The notes: generated by a model from the sequence alone, not told the origin. A stretch of 64,000 bases of DNA from Synanceia verrucosa (GCA_029721515.1 CM056550.1:11391431-11455430); one strand, 5' to 3'; counted from the first letter of the stretch, positions 10,748-21,369 are shown. Numbers and translations are program-made.

Positions 10748-11520
10748 GTCGACTCGCTATTTACCCGATGACGTTGATGTATCTGCCTGTCGCGTTCTGC
10801 TTTGGTCACTGAGCAGCCTGTCAGGCTGTCAGTGTGAAGCTGCAGAGGTGATTGTTCTCCTAGTGCATGTTTTTCTTAAATTGTGTTTATTTTACCTTAA
10901 GTATGTATATTGTTTTTGTAACATGTGAATCATTTACATTACAGTGTACTGAATCGAAATAAACAAATGCATGCTACCACTCTGAATAACTTCTTGCCAA
11001 CACACTTCCACTGCAAATTTACCTGTGAATTACCACACAATGATAACAATCATATCTTTTACTGTTATAATCCTTATGCCAAGCAAAGTTTACACACTAC
11101 ACTTAAACAAGCTACACTCTGCCACAGATATCTACACTAATGAAGTTTCAAAATCATAACAAACTTTATAGTTAGACCTTTGGCATGGCAATAACACTCC
11201 CTCAAAGAAAAATAGTGCTTTCTGCCATAACAGACAAATGGCTTCCTCCAAAGCAAAAAAAAAAATAAATAAATAGCTTTATTAAAAAGATAATCAAATA
11301 AGGACATAAGAAAAAGTAAAACTGACAGCAATGTTTCAATTTGAACTACCAACACACACAGAAAAGTGCACAAAGTGTAAAAACACTTTTTTTTACTGTC
11401 ATGTGCAAAATGTCTACAACTGCTGTTTGTGGGCCTTGACTTCAGCAAATGCAGCCCTGCTGTCAAACTATAAGGGAGGGGCCCCCTTGAGGGGGATTTC
11501 GACAGCAGTGTCATTGAACT

Positions 11521-11650
11521 TTTCCATCCATCCATTATCTACCGCTTATCCTCATAGGGTCGTGAGGGGGCTGGAGCCTTTCCCTGCTGTCTTAGGGCGG
11601 AAGGCAGGGTACACCCTGGACAAGTCGCCACCTCATCGCAGGGCTGTTTA
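11521..11650. repeat. Dispersed teleost repeat with a CATC(CATC) start
   Basis: Begins with CCATCCATCCATTATCTACC and contains GGGTACACCCTGGACAAGTC, a pair of blocks very common in fish genomes as a dispersed repeat. A paralogous copy is at 61428-61560. Its class is uncertain to me. Confidence 0.6.
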
Positions 11651-12280
11651 TGCAATTCACATCACTTTTACACCACTATTTTATGAAGATATATCTTGTT
11701 CTGCCTTCATGTCACTGTTTACCTTTACCTTACCTTACCTGACACTTTTCTCCATCCTTGCCACAGGTGGGGATTGAACCAGTGACCTTTGGCTCCACAG
11801 CAGATATTCAGGAGTAGAACACTCCTTCCTTCTCTCTTCTCACACAAAAGAATGACATCATATAACATATCTATTATAAGAGTGGAAAATTTCATTAGCA
11901 TAGAAAAGAATGACATAATATAATGTGTTCTGTTATATTAGCATATGGATTGGTATGAGGTCATCAATGACATCACTCAGAATGTGCAGATTCCACAGAG
12001 AATCCAGGAGTATATGGGCGTTTAATATTTTCTATTCATGTCTTTCAATATCTTTATTTTTATTTCTTTATTCATGTGTGCCTTTAAGCGGAGAGACTCT
12101 CCAAAATTTTGTTCTGCGTGCATAAAGACAATAAAGACTCTTGAACCTTGAATTAGCAGTCCAGCAGGACAACAGATTAGCAGTGCATGGAGTCAACCAT
12201 GTAAACTTGTGTGGAGCACAATGTTTTGCAGCTCATCACCTCCAACACGGCAACTTGGCAGAGTAAAGTAAGCTTTTCTG

Positions 12281-12334
12281 GAACAAGGATGTGATTTGAA
12301 CTTGCAGAGCATAATTGATCTCAGCCACCTCGTC
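12281..12334 (-). pseudogene. tRNA-Ser(GCT)-like remnant
   Basis: On the minus strand it opens like a serine tRNA (GACGAGGTGGCTGAG), then jumps to the variable arm (TATGCTCTGC) and T arm (AGTTCAAATCACAT). The anticodon arm is deleted, so it cannot work. It lies head to head with the Ala remnant at 12445, and this Ser-Ala pair recurs elsewhere in the window. Confidence 0.6.
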
Positions 12335-12444
12335 TACTGTATCTGATGAATTACAGTAGACGTCTGATCCAGGAGACCTTCAAGAGTCTGGAAAAGTATG
12401 GGATGAGATGATCTAGGTGGAGTTACATGGGAGCACTTTATATA

Positions 12445-12519
12445 GGGGAATTAGCTCAAATGGTGGTAACGCTAAGCTTAGCATGCGAGGGGTAGTGGGG
12501 TCGATGTCCGCATTTTCCA
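12445..12519 (+). pseudogene. tRNA-Ala(AGC) pseudogene
   Basis: Has the order of a tRNA-Ala: acceptor GGGGAAT, D arm start GCTC, anticodon loop TTAGCAT (AGC), T loop GTCGATG and acceptor 3' half ATTTTCC plus A. The D stem closing strand and the 5' half of the anticodon stem no longer pair, and extra bases sit in the D loop. The acceptor retains pairing only with G-T wobbles. Probably not functional. Confidence 0.75.
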
Positions 12520-13419
12520 GAACACTTTACTTTCTATCTTGGCTGCTATGAAGCGATAGTTCCATTGTTCAGATCCCTTTCATGCAAAGACTTGGAAACC
12601 TTTTCTGTAACCACGTCACAATAACATAATGAAGCATGTTACTGTGACGCCCACTAGTGAGATCACATGTGGGGTATTGATTTTTCTTTTTTATTATTTT
12701 TCTTATTGATTTTATTTTCAGCCATAGATTTGCTATTTAGAACACAGTCACAGGTATTGTAATGTGAAGTTGCTATGTGTTTCCATAACAGTAGGGGGCA
12801 GTATGAGACAGTGGCATAGCTTCAGATTAGGTTAGCTACGGTACAGTATTTCCACTATGCCACTATAGTATTCTGTTAGGTGTTATGTGGAAAAGCCACC
12901 TTATTTGAGTGAAGTCGTTGGATGTATTTTAATGTACAGTTGGTGTATGATAGAGAGACACACACATTTGTTTGGGTGATCTATGTTGTTTCTCCAGTGG
13001 CTATTAAATGTTAACCAGTAGGGTTTGATTAAGAGAGGTTTTCTAAAACAATAAATGCTAATTGGTAAAGCTTTAAACTTTAAACTTTAGACTTTGATGG
13101 CGTGGGAAAACATTGCTGCCCAGGTCAGTGCGTAAGATTAAATGTAGTCCTTTGCAATCACAATAATATTACAGGGGAAAACTGTTTGAATGGAAGCCTA
13201 TTAACAGATCTCTGACTTAATGGCCACTAAAATGTTTTCTAAGCTCACAGTGTCCAATATTCAGAATTCAATATTCACATGTTAAATATTTTTTGAAGTC
13301 ACTGCAACTGGTCTGTGGTCAGTCAGAACCTTCTGGGATGAAGCAGGATGTTTTTGCAACTTTTTTAGTCTCAATGTACAGATAAATTGCAGACTTTGTT
13401 GAATCTGTCTTTTTGACCC

Positions 13420-13491
13420 ATGATGGTGGTATAGTGGTGAGCATTGCTGCCTTCCAAGCAGTTGATCTGAGTTTGATTCCCAGCAATCACA
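13420..13491 (+). pseudogene. tRNA-Gly(TCC), decayed
   Basis: Core is almost unchanged: D arm TGGTATAGTGGTGAGCA, anticodon loop CTTCCAA (TCC), and T loop TTTGATT. The acceptor stem has mismatches at its first and sixth pairs, and T-loop position C56 region reads TTTG instead of TTCG. Transcription could persist, but correct end processing is doubtful. Confidence 0.75.
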
Positions 13492-13610
13492 GTCCTTTTC
13501 CTCCAGTGATAGTATAGTGTTACGTTTATTTTGTCTGAAAGTAAGCAGGAGAGTCTTGTGTGGCCTACTTTTCAACAGTGATTAGTAGTCTGGTGTGTTG
13601 CAATGTCATG

Positions 13611-13683
13611 GGGGATTTAGCTCAGTGGTAGAGTGCATGCTTTGCATGTATGAGGACCTTGGGTTCAATTCCTGGCATTTCCA
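13611..13683 (+). tRNA. tRNA-Ala-TGC: tRNA-Ala(TGC)
   Basis: Decodes GCA-type alanine codons if functional. A box TAGCTCAGTGG and B box GGTTCAATTCC are intact, and the anticodon stem CATGC/GTATG surrounds the TTTGCAT loop (TGC). The acceptor halves GGGGATT and CATTTCC pair with wobbles, ending in the discriminator A. The T stem depends on several G-T pairs, and the variable region seems one base longer than usual. It is the best alanine tRNA in the window, and two broken inverted copies (17094-17150, 24650-24701) derive from it or a shared ancestor. Confidence 0.75.
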
Positions 13684-14140
13684 GCAGTTCTTATATTCAC
13701 ATTAAAGGAGAGGCTCTGTTGTCACTCACTGTGCCATTTGAACATCACAGCTGCTTCCTTCTGCAGTCATGGAGAAGAACTAGAATACACTTCTGAAGTG
13801 GTAGTTTTATTTTGAAAAACTCCCAGACAGCACAGTGGAGACATCAAATGTAATATGAACCTTATGAAAAACAGAATTAAAATATCACTTAAGTACTTCC
13901 ACTTTGAGTTAGCATCTATGAGCTAAACATGCTACAAGCTAAGCATGTTCATGCAGCTAATCAGATGGATGCTAATGGCTAACAGGCTAAAGCTATTATT
14001 TAGCAGTGATCAAGTCTCCACAGACCTGAGGATGAAACTAAATGAAGAAGTTAACTACAGGGCTTGTTAAATGGTGTCAGCTGACTGCAGACCAGTTAAC
14101 ATCATGAAGACTCTGGTCTAAGAGACAAACTCTGGTTGTT

Positions 14141-14831
14141 CATACAATCATTGTTAACTCATTGAGTGCCACTGACATATTTTTACATCAAAGTGGTTTT
14201 TCAGCAGCGGGTCACTGATTGCGGTCTCCTGCAGCCTGTGAGTAATATTGGGGTTCCTGGGAGATGTGGTTGGAGCTTAAAGAGACGGTATACACCACAT
14301 AAACCACATCACAAAAATTACATATTTCATTAACATAATAACTCCTCCCGAAGCTGAAGAAATAATTACCTGTCTAACAGGAAGAAAACAACTTCTGCAT
14401 CACTTTTCAGTCCCTTCAGATGTCTCAGTGTCTCCACCGATGTTCACTCTGATTTGTCCTCTTAGCTTTATCCAGCTGTTTCTGCCTCCTCTTTCTTCTC
14501 TTTGCCTGTTTAGCAGGGTGAGCTGTCAGAAATAATGCTGGAAGTGATATTTTTGGCTGCATTTTCTCTGACATTGTTCCCTACAGAACAGATTGTCCTG
14601 CTAACTCTGTATTTCTGCAGAGGAGTGAGGGAGGGACAGAGGGGAGATGTGAGCAGTATGAGACATGAAGGCATCTGATTGGTTCTTTCCATTTGTAATG
14701 GCAGGGATTGGTCAGAGTTTTACATTCCTGCAGCTGCCACAGAGGTCTGATTCTTTTCATTCTTTTTAGAAGGACCATTTCACCCAATATAACAAAAAGT
14801 GTTTCTGAACAGAATGACAGAGTATAACTTT
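14141..14831. other. Unassigned spacer
   Basis: No supported gene or RNA. Short open frames on the minus strand are not convincing. Confidence 0.4.
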
Positions 14832-15006
14832 ACATTTGGAGATGTTTTTAGTAAAGACAGATAAAATCTTAGTTGTTTCAGGTCTCAAAGGCAGATGAAA
14901 AAAGGTACCCTCAACAAACCACTGTATTTTGTCTGAGTACCAAGTTTAAGGTTGACATGAAACATGGAAAAGCTGCATTCTTAACATTGGACTCATGCTT
15001 AAATTC

Positions 15007-15034
15007 AGGTTTTACCGAGATTTGAACTCAAATC
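15007..15034 (-). pseudogene. tRNA-Gln 3'-end fragment
   Basis: On the minus strand only the T arm and 3' acceptor of a glutamine-type tRNA remain (GAGTTCAAATCTCGG, then TAAAACCT). The rest is missing. Confidence 0.55.
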
Positions 15035-15277
15035 TTTTACCGGCAAACTTGAGTCATTTAGTAGGCTAAACATTCACGGAGGATGTGTGAAACTCAAGAA
15101 CTTCTTTTGAAATACTTGTTGCAAACAATTGTTGAAATGCATACAGACATGCTGCCATCTCAGACAGGTTGAAAATGCTGCTTCTGAACTGGGAAAACCC
15201 AACACAGTGAGACTTATTCTTGACTTTTCTTTCCTCATAGGATGTTAATAACAACAACTGCATTGCAAAGCTCACAC

Positions 15278-15360
15278 TGTCAGAAGTGGGATTTGAACCC
15301 ACGCCCCCAGAAGAGGCTGCGACCTTAACGCAGCGCCTTGGACCGCTCAGCCATCCTAAC
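15278..15360 (-). tRNA. tRNA-Leu-AAG: tRNA-Leu(AAG), with a Leu(CAG)-like body
   Basis: Complete 83-base class II tRNA. The acceptor GTTAGGA/TTCTGAC pairs with two wobbles, the D arm is GCTGAGCGGTCCAAGGC, the anticodon stem CTGCG/CGCAG pairs perfectly, and the T arm GTGGG/CCCAC is perfect with the standard TTCAAAT loop. A long variable arm and discriminator A are present. The loop TTAAGGT gives anticodon AAG. The rest of the body resembles the Leu(CAG) isoacceptor, in which position 34 would be C, so one base may have changed the decoding from CTG to CTT/CTC. Likely functional, reading minus strand. Confidence 0.88.
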
Positions 15361-15742
15361 TGCAAGAAAACAAGTTTTGTTAGAAATTTTGATGAATGTA
15401 ACTGTTCAGTGCACTGCCCGTTGCTCAATGAACACCATCGACTCTAACTTCAGCTATTGGAGGTCAAATGTCAGTGAAAACTCATTTCCTGATGAGTACA
15501 AGACAGAAGTCAAAGTGTGCGTCCATCATTTAACTCAAACCTGTTTCCCTCGCTGTCAATACCATTAAGTTTGGAGATGTTTTTGGTGAAGACAGAGAGA
15601 ATCTCAGTTGCTTCAGGTCTCAATGGAAGCTGAAACAAGGTGCCCTCAATAAAGCACTGTTTTCATTCTGAATACCAACTTTAAACCTGACATGGAACAT
15701 TGAAAACGCTGCATTCTTAAAGTTGGACTCATGCTTAAAAAC

Positions 15743-15814
15743 AGGTTTCACTGAGAGTCGAATTCAGATCATTGGATTCACAGTGCAAAGGGCTAACCAT
15801 TACACCATGGAACC
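15743..15814 (-). pseudogene. tRNA-Gln-like gene with a GTG anticodon
   Basis: The body matches tRNA-Gln: GGTTCCATGGTGTAATGG at the 5' end, TCCAATGATC after the anticodon, and acceptor end GAAACCT. The anticodon loop reads CTGTGAA, which gives GTG, a histidine anticodon, instead of CTG or TTG. The anticodon stem also has a mismatch, and the T loop is altered (TTCGACT). It is most likely a pseudogene. If expressed it could be charged with glutamine and read histidine codons, which would be harmful. Confidence 0.7.
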
Positions 15815-16190
15815 AGCCCACTGAACGCTTCCTTCTGGGTCTGTGTAGACACTCTCTTATATGATATCTCCATGTTTGTTGTTGAGGTTGTTCAGAGAAC
15901 AGAGAATAGGGCAGTTCTTTCACAGGCGAGGTGGGTCTGTTAGTGGTTCATGTGATGGAAAGTTCCAGAACATTAGCCTGTTGGCTATTCCTAGCTTTGT
16001 CCACAGTTTATAAGATAGCTCACTTTTCAAAAATGTCACTAAAATGCATAATTTTATGTGAAACAGTATAAACACATTTTGCCTGCAATGGGGGGCCCAT
16101 TGAAATTTCTTTTAATTTGGCCGGAAATCCCTGGTGACGCCTCTGGACTCACTCTAAGGTTTTGTCTAAAGTTTGCAGTCCTGTGAAAGA

Positions 16191-16262
16191 GACTCTGTGG
16201 TGCAATGGTAGCGTGTCTGACTCCAGATCAGAAGGTTGAATGTCCAAATCAAATCAGAGTGA
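16191..16262 (+). pseudogene. tRNA-Trp(CCA), decayed
   Basis: Recognised by GACTCTGTGGTGCAATGGTA and the perfect anticodon arm around CTCCAGA (CCA) in TCTGACTCCAGATCAGA. The T stem has lost two pairs, its loop begins TCC instead of TTC, and the terminal acceptor pair is G-G. A second, more damaged copy is at 24320. A stretch of AAT repeats follows near 16277. Confidence 0.75.
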
Positions 16263-16629
16263 CTTTTCTGAAATAATAATAATAATAATAATAATATTGT
16301 AAATACACATCATGCTGTAAATTTTATAAAATGCAAATATTACTTTAAAATATTATAAAAAATAACAGCTAATGACAACTAATAGTTACATCAGTTAATT
16401 GTTAATAATTGATTTATTAAAATCTAAAGGTGTGTGGTTAATGCTACAATTACTTATGTAAAGAAACACAAAAAGAGAAACACCTATATTCATGTACAAT
16501 AGTACTGCCAAGTGATTGCTTTTTTAAAATCTCAGAATTTCTATAATACACCAGCAATAGCACACCAGCAGTTTTACAGATCATATTAACATTGGTTGAA
16601 TGATCAATGATGTCATTTGACAACAAGCC

Positions 16630-17135
16630 AACCAGAGTTTGTCTCTTAGACCAGAGTGTTCATGATGTTGACTGATCTGCAGTCAGCTGACACCATTTAA
16701 CAAACCCTGTAGTTAACTTCTTCATTTAGTTTCATCCTCAGGTCTGTGGAGACTTGATCACTGCTAAATAATAGATTTAGCCTTTTAGCCGTTAGCATCC
16801 ACCTGATTAGCTGCATTAACATGCTTAGCTTGCAGCATGCTTAACTCATAGAGGCTAACTCAAACTGGAAGTACTTAAGTGATATTTTAATTCTGTTTTT
16901 CATAAGGTTTATATTATGTTTGATGGCTCCACTGAGCTGTCTGGGAGTTTTTCAAAATAAAACTACCCATTCAGAAATGTATTCTAGTTCTTCTCCATGA
17001 CTGCAAGAGGAAGCAGCTGTGTTGTTCAAATGGTACAGTGAGTGACAACAGAGCCTCTCCTTTAATGTGAATATAAGAAGTGATGGAGATGCCAGGGATT
17101 GAACCCATGAGCTCATCATGCAGGTGTGGTGTACC
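16630..17135 (-). repeat. Inverted copy of the tRNA-Ala duplicon
   Basis: Reverse complement of about 13611-14140, ending at the Ala tRNA remnant. The two arms enclose about 2.5 kb with tRNA-Leu, Gln-like and Trp genes. Confidence 0.85.
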
Positions 17136-17150
17136 GTGTAGCAGTCGGTG
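17094..17150 (-). pseudogene. tRNA-Ala(TGC) 3'-half remnant
   Basis: Minus strand retains ATGGGTTCAATCCC (T arm) and GGCATCTCCA (acceptor 3' end). The 5' half no longer resembles a tRNA. It lies at the end of the inverted copy of the 13.6-kb duplicon. Confidence 0.65.
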
Positions 17151-17248
17151 GAAAGTCTGCTCATGATAATATGAGAATGATAATATTTGAATCAAAATAT
17201 CTGCACATATTAAAAGTGACATATATAGAGTTGACCTATATATACCTA

Positions 17249-18854
17249 CAGTCATGGAAAAAATTATTAGACCACCCTTGTTTTCTTCAATTTCTTGTTA
17301 ATTTTAATGCCTGGCTCAACTAAAGGTACATTTGTTTGGACAATTATAATGATAACAACAAAAATAGCTCATGAGAGTTTAATTTAAGAACTAAGGATTA
17401 TTCATTTTCCATGGTTTTCTTGATAATAACCAAAATTACTTAAATTCTTACATCAATAGCTATGGCATTGTACCGCCAAAAACACTACTTTTAAGCATTC
17501 CATGTTTTCTTTTCTGTTTGCTTTAAACACATGATACACACAAGAGTTAATACTTGATTGCATAACCATTGTTTTTGATGACTGCAGCCATGCGTCTTGG
17601 CATGCTCTCCACCAGCTTCTGACATTGTTCTGCTGTCACAGCAGCCCATTCCTGTTGGACTAATTCAAACAAATTTTCTTTGTTTTTGGGCTTGTGGTTC
17701 TCCATTTTCAGTTTGATGATTTTCCACAGGTTTTCAATTGGATTAAGATCTGGTGATTGAGCAGGCCAAGGCATGGTGCGAATGTTGTGGTTCTCCATCC
17801 AGGCTTTAACTGACCTTGCCGTGTGGCAAGGGGCATTGTCTTGTTGGAAAATCCAGTCATTCGAGGCAGGAAAGAGTTTTCCAGCTGATGGAAGAAGACT
17901 GTTTTCAAGGGTAGTCCTGTACTTGACCTGGTTCATTCGGCCTTCACACAATTGCATTTGCCCTGTTCCACTCAGACTGAAACAACCCCAGATCATGACT
18001 GATCCACCCCCATGTTTTACTGTAGGGGCAAGACAGTCTGGGTTGTAAGCTTCTCCAGGCTTCCTCCTAACCAGTAAGTTGGCTGGAGTGGGCATCAATT
18101 CAAAATTGGATTCATCACTGAAGAGAACCTTAGCCCAATCATCAACAGTCCAATCCTTGTGGTCTCGAGCAAAGAGTAACCGGGCCTTCCTCTGCCTTTC
18201 ATTGATGAAGGGCTTCTTGCGTGCTCTGTGTGACTTCAAACCAGCTTCAACAAGTCGGTTTCGAACTGTCCTTGCCGAGCAAGTCAGATTTCTCGACAGT
18301 GCCCACTCATTTTTAAGGTCCCTGGAGGTCTGACGACGATTCCTGACACAGGAGCGGATGAGTGCACGGTCATCTCGTGGGGTAGAAAGACGTTTCCTGC
18401 CACGGCCAGGTAGCAATTTGGTAGTGCCATGTTCAGCTTGTTTTTTTGTTGGAATGAACGGCTGTCTTGGAGATCTTCAGTTTTTTCGCTACCTGTCTCT
18501 CACTCATGGCAATTTCCAGCAGTGCCAAGATGGCTGCCTTTGTTGCTTCACATAATTCTTTTGTTTTAGGCATTATGTGAGAGCTGACAACTTCTGAGTT
18601 GTGCTACGGCTTGAATGTAAGCAGGAAACCACTCTAGGCCTTTGCATGTGCAGTGCTGCTTGTGACATGAAATGGCCTCTTATATACCCTGGGAATCAAT
18701 TAAGCTTAAGAATGTCAAATAGGACATAAAGTATTATGTGACCAGCTGCATTTTTTGTTGTGTTCATTGTATTATACGTTTAGTGGTACCAGATATTAGA
18801 ATGAACAAGAAATTGAAGAAAACAAGGGTGGTCTAATAATTTTTTCCATGACTG
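17249..18854 (-). mobile_element. Tc1-family DNA transposon
   Basis: Cut-and-paste transposon bounded by terminal inverted repeats that match perfectly for 51 bp, starting CAGTCATGG, and flanked by a TA duplication at each end. It is inserted next to a TA-rich tract. It contains one transposase gene on the minus strand. Well-preserved ends and one visible coding lesion point to recent activity. Confidence 0.96.
17547..18573 (-). pseudogene. Tc1 transposase, one frameshift
   Basis: The catalytic part (289 codons ending at 17547) has SDESNFEL with the first Asp, QQDNAPCHTA with the second Asp, and SPDLNPIENLW with the Glu. There are 34 residues between the second Asp and the Glu, so it is DD34E. 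A GRGRKR hook precedes the second DNA-binding helix region. The first DNA-binding helix-turn-helix starts at an ATG at 18573 (MPKTKEL) in another frame. The frames meet in a run of seven A (18441-18447 on the plus strand), where a one-base slip would explain the break. Total span of about 342 codons matches intact Tc1 transposases. Confidence 0.93.
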
Positions 18855-18877
18855 TATATATATATATATATATAGGT
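18855..18877. repeat. TA microsatellite at the Tc1 target
   Basis: Run of TA dinucleotides beginning with the right-hand TA target duplication. It is a natural target for Tc1. Confidence 0.85.
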
Positions 18878-19047
18878 CTCATATCCAACAATATTGTATT
18901 CAAAGTGTGTAAACTCAGCCCTGGTCCTGAACTCCAGCCAGTTAAAAATCACTGTATTGAGCTCTGCTGAGAACAGGCTGTTTCTGTGTCTGTACCTTTA
19001 AATAATCCTGAGCTGTGTCTGACCACGCCCCCTCTCTGGAGAAAGGA

Positions 19048-19048
19048 A

Positions 19049-19081
<33 letters not shown>
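19048..19081. repeat. CT microsatellite
   Basis: Uninterrupted run of CT dinucleotides. It makes a spurious Arg-Glu frame on the minus strand. Confidence 0.95.
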
Positions 19082-19085
<4 letters not shown>

Positions 19086-19324
19086 TACCTTGTGCTTCTG
19101 TTTACTTCTAGATATGGCAGTGGCTAAAGAGGCTAACATGACTCTGCAGTGCATGGACAGTACAGTTAACAGTAGTCAGTCACCTAAATTACAAATAAGT
19201 TTATAACACTAGCTTCAAATGAGCCTTGTGCTCACAGAGTTTATGTTGAATGTCTCCTGATATTAATTACTCTAGGACCACCAGAACTTCTCAAAGTTTT
19301 GGACCAACCGGAGGTCTGGTTGGC

Positions 19325-19545
19325 GCTGCAGCTATTGCTGCTAACCGGAGCTCCAGAGCTGCTGCTGCAGTGTGAACCGAGCTCCAGACCTCCAGTAGCT
19401 GCAGTGCTAACGCTACAGGGTAAAAACAGAGTAAAAACAGCCTCCTGTGCTCGTTGAAGCAGCCAACAACAGAGCAGCTGCCGTGCTTTGCTCCTAACTT
19501 TCTTGATTTGTTTGTGAAAGTTAGCGAGGGGGGGTCACAATCACA
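19325..19545. repeat. Dispersed repeat, copy at 28951-29135
   Basis: Shares GTGAACCGAGCTCCAG, GGTAAAAACAGAGTAAAAAC and CAACAGAGCAGCTGCC in the same order with the later copy. Class unknown. Confidence 0.7.
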
Positions 19546-19917
19546 GTCAAATGAGCCAAATAGTAAAAAAATGAACATAAACATGTCAGCATTTATTTAG
19601 GTTAAAAACAGAACTCATTTGAATCAGCAGAATTATAACAAAAGTCTTCTTTTGAACGTTCTCCAAACATGTTACTGATGTTTATATAATTAGTCACAAA
19701 CACGTGACTAACAATCCCACGACAGAATCGTACTGAACTCTGTCGTGGGATTGGTTCAAAGGTAGTCATGTGTTTAGTGTACGCAATTTTTACTACACAA
19801 CAGTAAACACTAGTTGTCAGTACTCTCTATATATACGGCTCTGTTCTCCAAGGACTGAGCTACTGCTGCCCTAAAACAGTCATTCCCATTCGGGGAGTTG
19901 AAAACCAGGGTTCCGTT

Positions 19918-20851
19918 TCACAAAGCAGGTTTAGTGAAAACTCTGAGTCTGTTAACCCTGAAATGAGGGAAACTCTGAGTTTGCCATTTCTAAAAGGGAG
20001 GTAACGTAAACCAGAGAAAGAGGGTAACTCTAGCCTGTTTCACAGAGAGAGGTAACTTAAGCTCTCGGTCAGTTACCATAGTAACGGACTCTATGAAGCT
20101 AACCTGGTCGGGACCAGGTTTTTCTCAATGAACCTGGAGTTTCTCTCTGTCTGTCTGTTTCAACCACACACACTATTTGATTTCCTCATTCATTCATTCA
20201 TTCATTCATTCATTCAGTCAGCAGGTGTCAGTTTTGGCGTCTATCAAAATGACATGTCATTTCACTAATGATCCAGTGGATGAAGATCGGGACATTGCAC
20301 ATGCTAATTTGCATACGTGCACGAGATTTGACTGCAAAAAATTTTGTGAATATTTAATTGTGAATATTTGACATTGTGATCTTAGAAAACATTTTAGTGA
20401 CCATGAAGTCAGAGATGTGTTAATAGACAACCAGTCAAACAGTGTTCCTCTGTAATATTATTGTGATTGCAAAGGACTACATTTAAACTTACACACTGAC
20501 CACGGCAGCATTGTTGTCCCACGCCGTCTCCCTCTCTTTTGCAGCTGCGGTGAAAATGGTGTTTCACTTATATGAGCGCATTAATATTTCCAATTCAAGT
20601 GGGGTGAAAAACGCAGCCCTCCACTTCCCCGCTGCCATGGTGACTCATCAAATCAGGGTTTCATTGATGCTGGCTTTTTATCGCTGTGGTGTACGCGTTT
20701 AACTGAAGGTGAAACTACTCCGAGTTGATTAAACCAACTCAAATCAGCTGATCTGGAACCGGACACACAGAGTTTTCTGTCTCAGAGTAGATCAACTCAG
20801 AGTTCAGGGTTACACTCAGAGTTTGTTGAACCCGCTTTGTGAAATGAATCC
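19918..20851 (+). mobile_element. Harbinger-like non-autonomous transposon
   Basis: Ends are inverted: the left reads GGGTTCCGTTTCACAAAGC and the right, reversed, GGATTCATTTCACAAAGC, followed on both sides by related AACTCTGAGT-type motifs. A remnant of a transposase N-terminus (CHFTNDPVDEDRDI) lies near 20250, which links it to the PIF/Harbinger family. A run of ATTC repeats (about 20187-20218) is internal. Partial relatives are at 13098-13295 and 62910-63665, both reversed. Confidence 0.7.
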
Positions 20852-20854
20852 TAA

Positions 20855-21175
20855 CCACGAGATGTGCCAGTCCTCTGTCCACCACCATCACTACAGAGCA
20901 GGTTAGCAGAGAGCTGAGGAGATCTTGTCCCAACAAGGCAGCCAGACTGGAACAGGATGAGCTCCATCTCCTCAGATGGAGAACTGTTCTCTTCTCTGTC
21001 CTGTTCACTCTGTTCACATCCCAAACAGTTCATCAGCAGGTTTTGAGGGAGGACAGCTTGTTTTATCTTCCTGAGGAAGTAAAGTCTCTGTTGGGTCTTC
21101 TCCACTTGGTGAGAGGTGTGTGGACCAGGTGAGGTCAGCTCAGATGTGGACTATATATACTGAATGAAGGCAGGA
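20855..21175 (-). pseudogene. LINE reverse transcriptase C-terminal fragment
   Basis: Minus strand reads KTQQRLYFLRKIKQAVLPQ and LLMNCLG, the block after the polymerase of fish L2-type LINEs, then loses the frame. A sister fragment in opposite orientation is at 57130-57470, with the same flanking sequence. Confidence 0.7.
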
Positions 21176-21295
21176 AACTGTGTTTACTATCTGAAGTATG
21201 TTTAAGTCCATCATTAGTAACAATAACTATCAGGCTCATCATGTGTAGTGTTTAGTGTATGGGCTAATGCTTGCATGCTAACTTTTGCTTCTCAA

Positions 21296-21369
21296 GTCTC
21301 TGTGGTGCAATTGGCCAGCCTGTTCAGCTGTTAACTGAAAGTTTAGTGGTTCAAGCCCACCCAGGGGAT
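21296..21369 (+). tRNA. tRNA-Asn-GTT: tRNA-Asn(GTT), possibly decayed
   Basis: Would read AAC/AAT codons. It shows GTCTCTGTGGTGCAAT at the 5' end, the anticodon arm TTCAGCTGTTAACTGAA (loop with GTT, stem paired), and T arm GTGGTTCAAGCCCAC. An extra G in the 3' acceptor strand (CCAGGGGA) and an A-C mismatch in the T stem weaken the fold. The 3' flank recurs near 22130 without the tRNA body. Half-way between gene and pseudogene. Confidence 0.65.

Larger units (their letters stand above)
10968..13295. repeat. Segment C1, paralogous to 60195-63110
   Basis: Collinear, highly similar to the segment near the right end of the window in the same orientation. Differences are local. C1 alone has about 290 bp at about 12276-12565 that hold two decayed tRNAs, and C2 has about 310 bp near 62325-62640 and other pieces absent here. 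The right end of C1 (about 13098-13295) is a truncated Harbinger-type repeat in minus orientation. The small open frames inside show no domains. Confidence 0.87.
13365..14140 (+). repeat. tRNA-bearing duplicon (source of two inverted copies)
   Basis: Holds a tRNA-Gly and a tRNA-Ala with their flanks. The left part (to about 13805) reappears inverted at 24510-24945 and the right part (from about 13611) inverted at 16630-17135. Overlap of the two copies within the Ala region shows two separate duplication events. Confidence 0.82.
14832..15814. repeat. Tandem pair of tRNA-Gln-bearing units
   Basis: The stretch 14832-15034 and the stretch 15571-15814 share their sequence in the same order (GGAGATGTTTT ... 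CAGGTCTCAA ... TTGGACTCATGC), each ending in a minus-strand Gln-like tRNA. The first has lost all but the 3' end of the tRNA. The tRNA-Leu lies between the two units. Confidence 0.75.
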
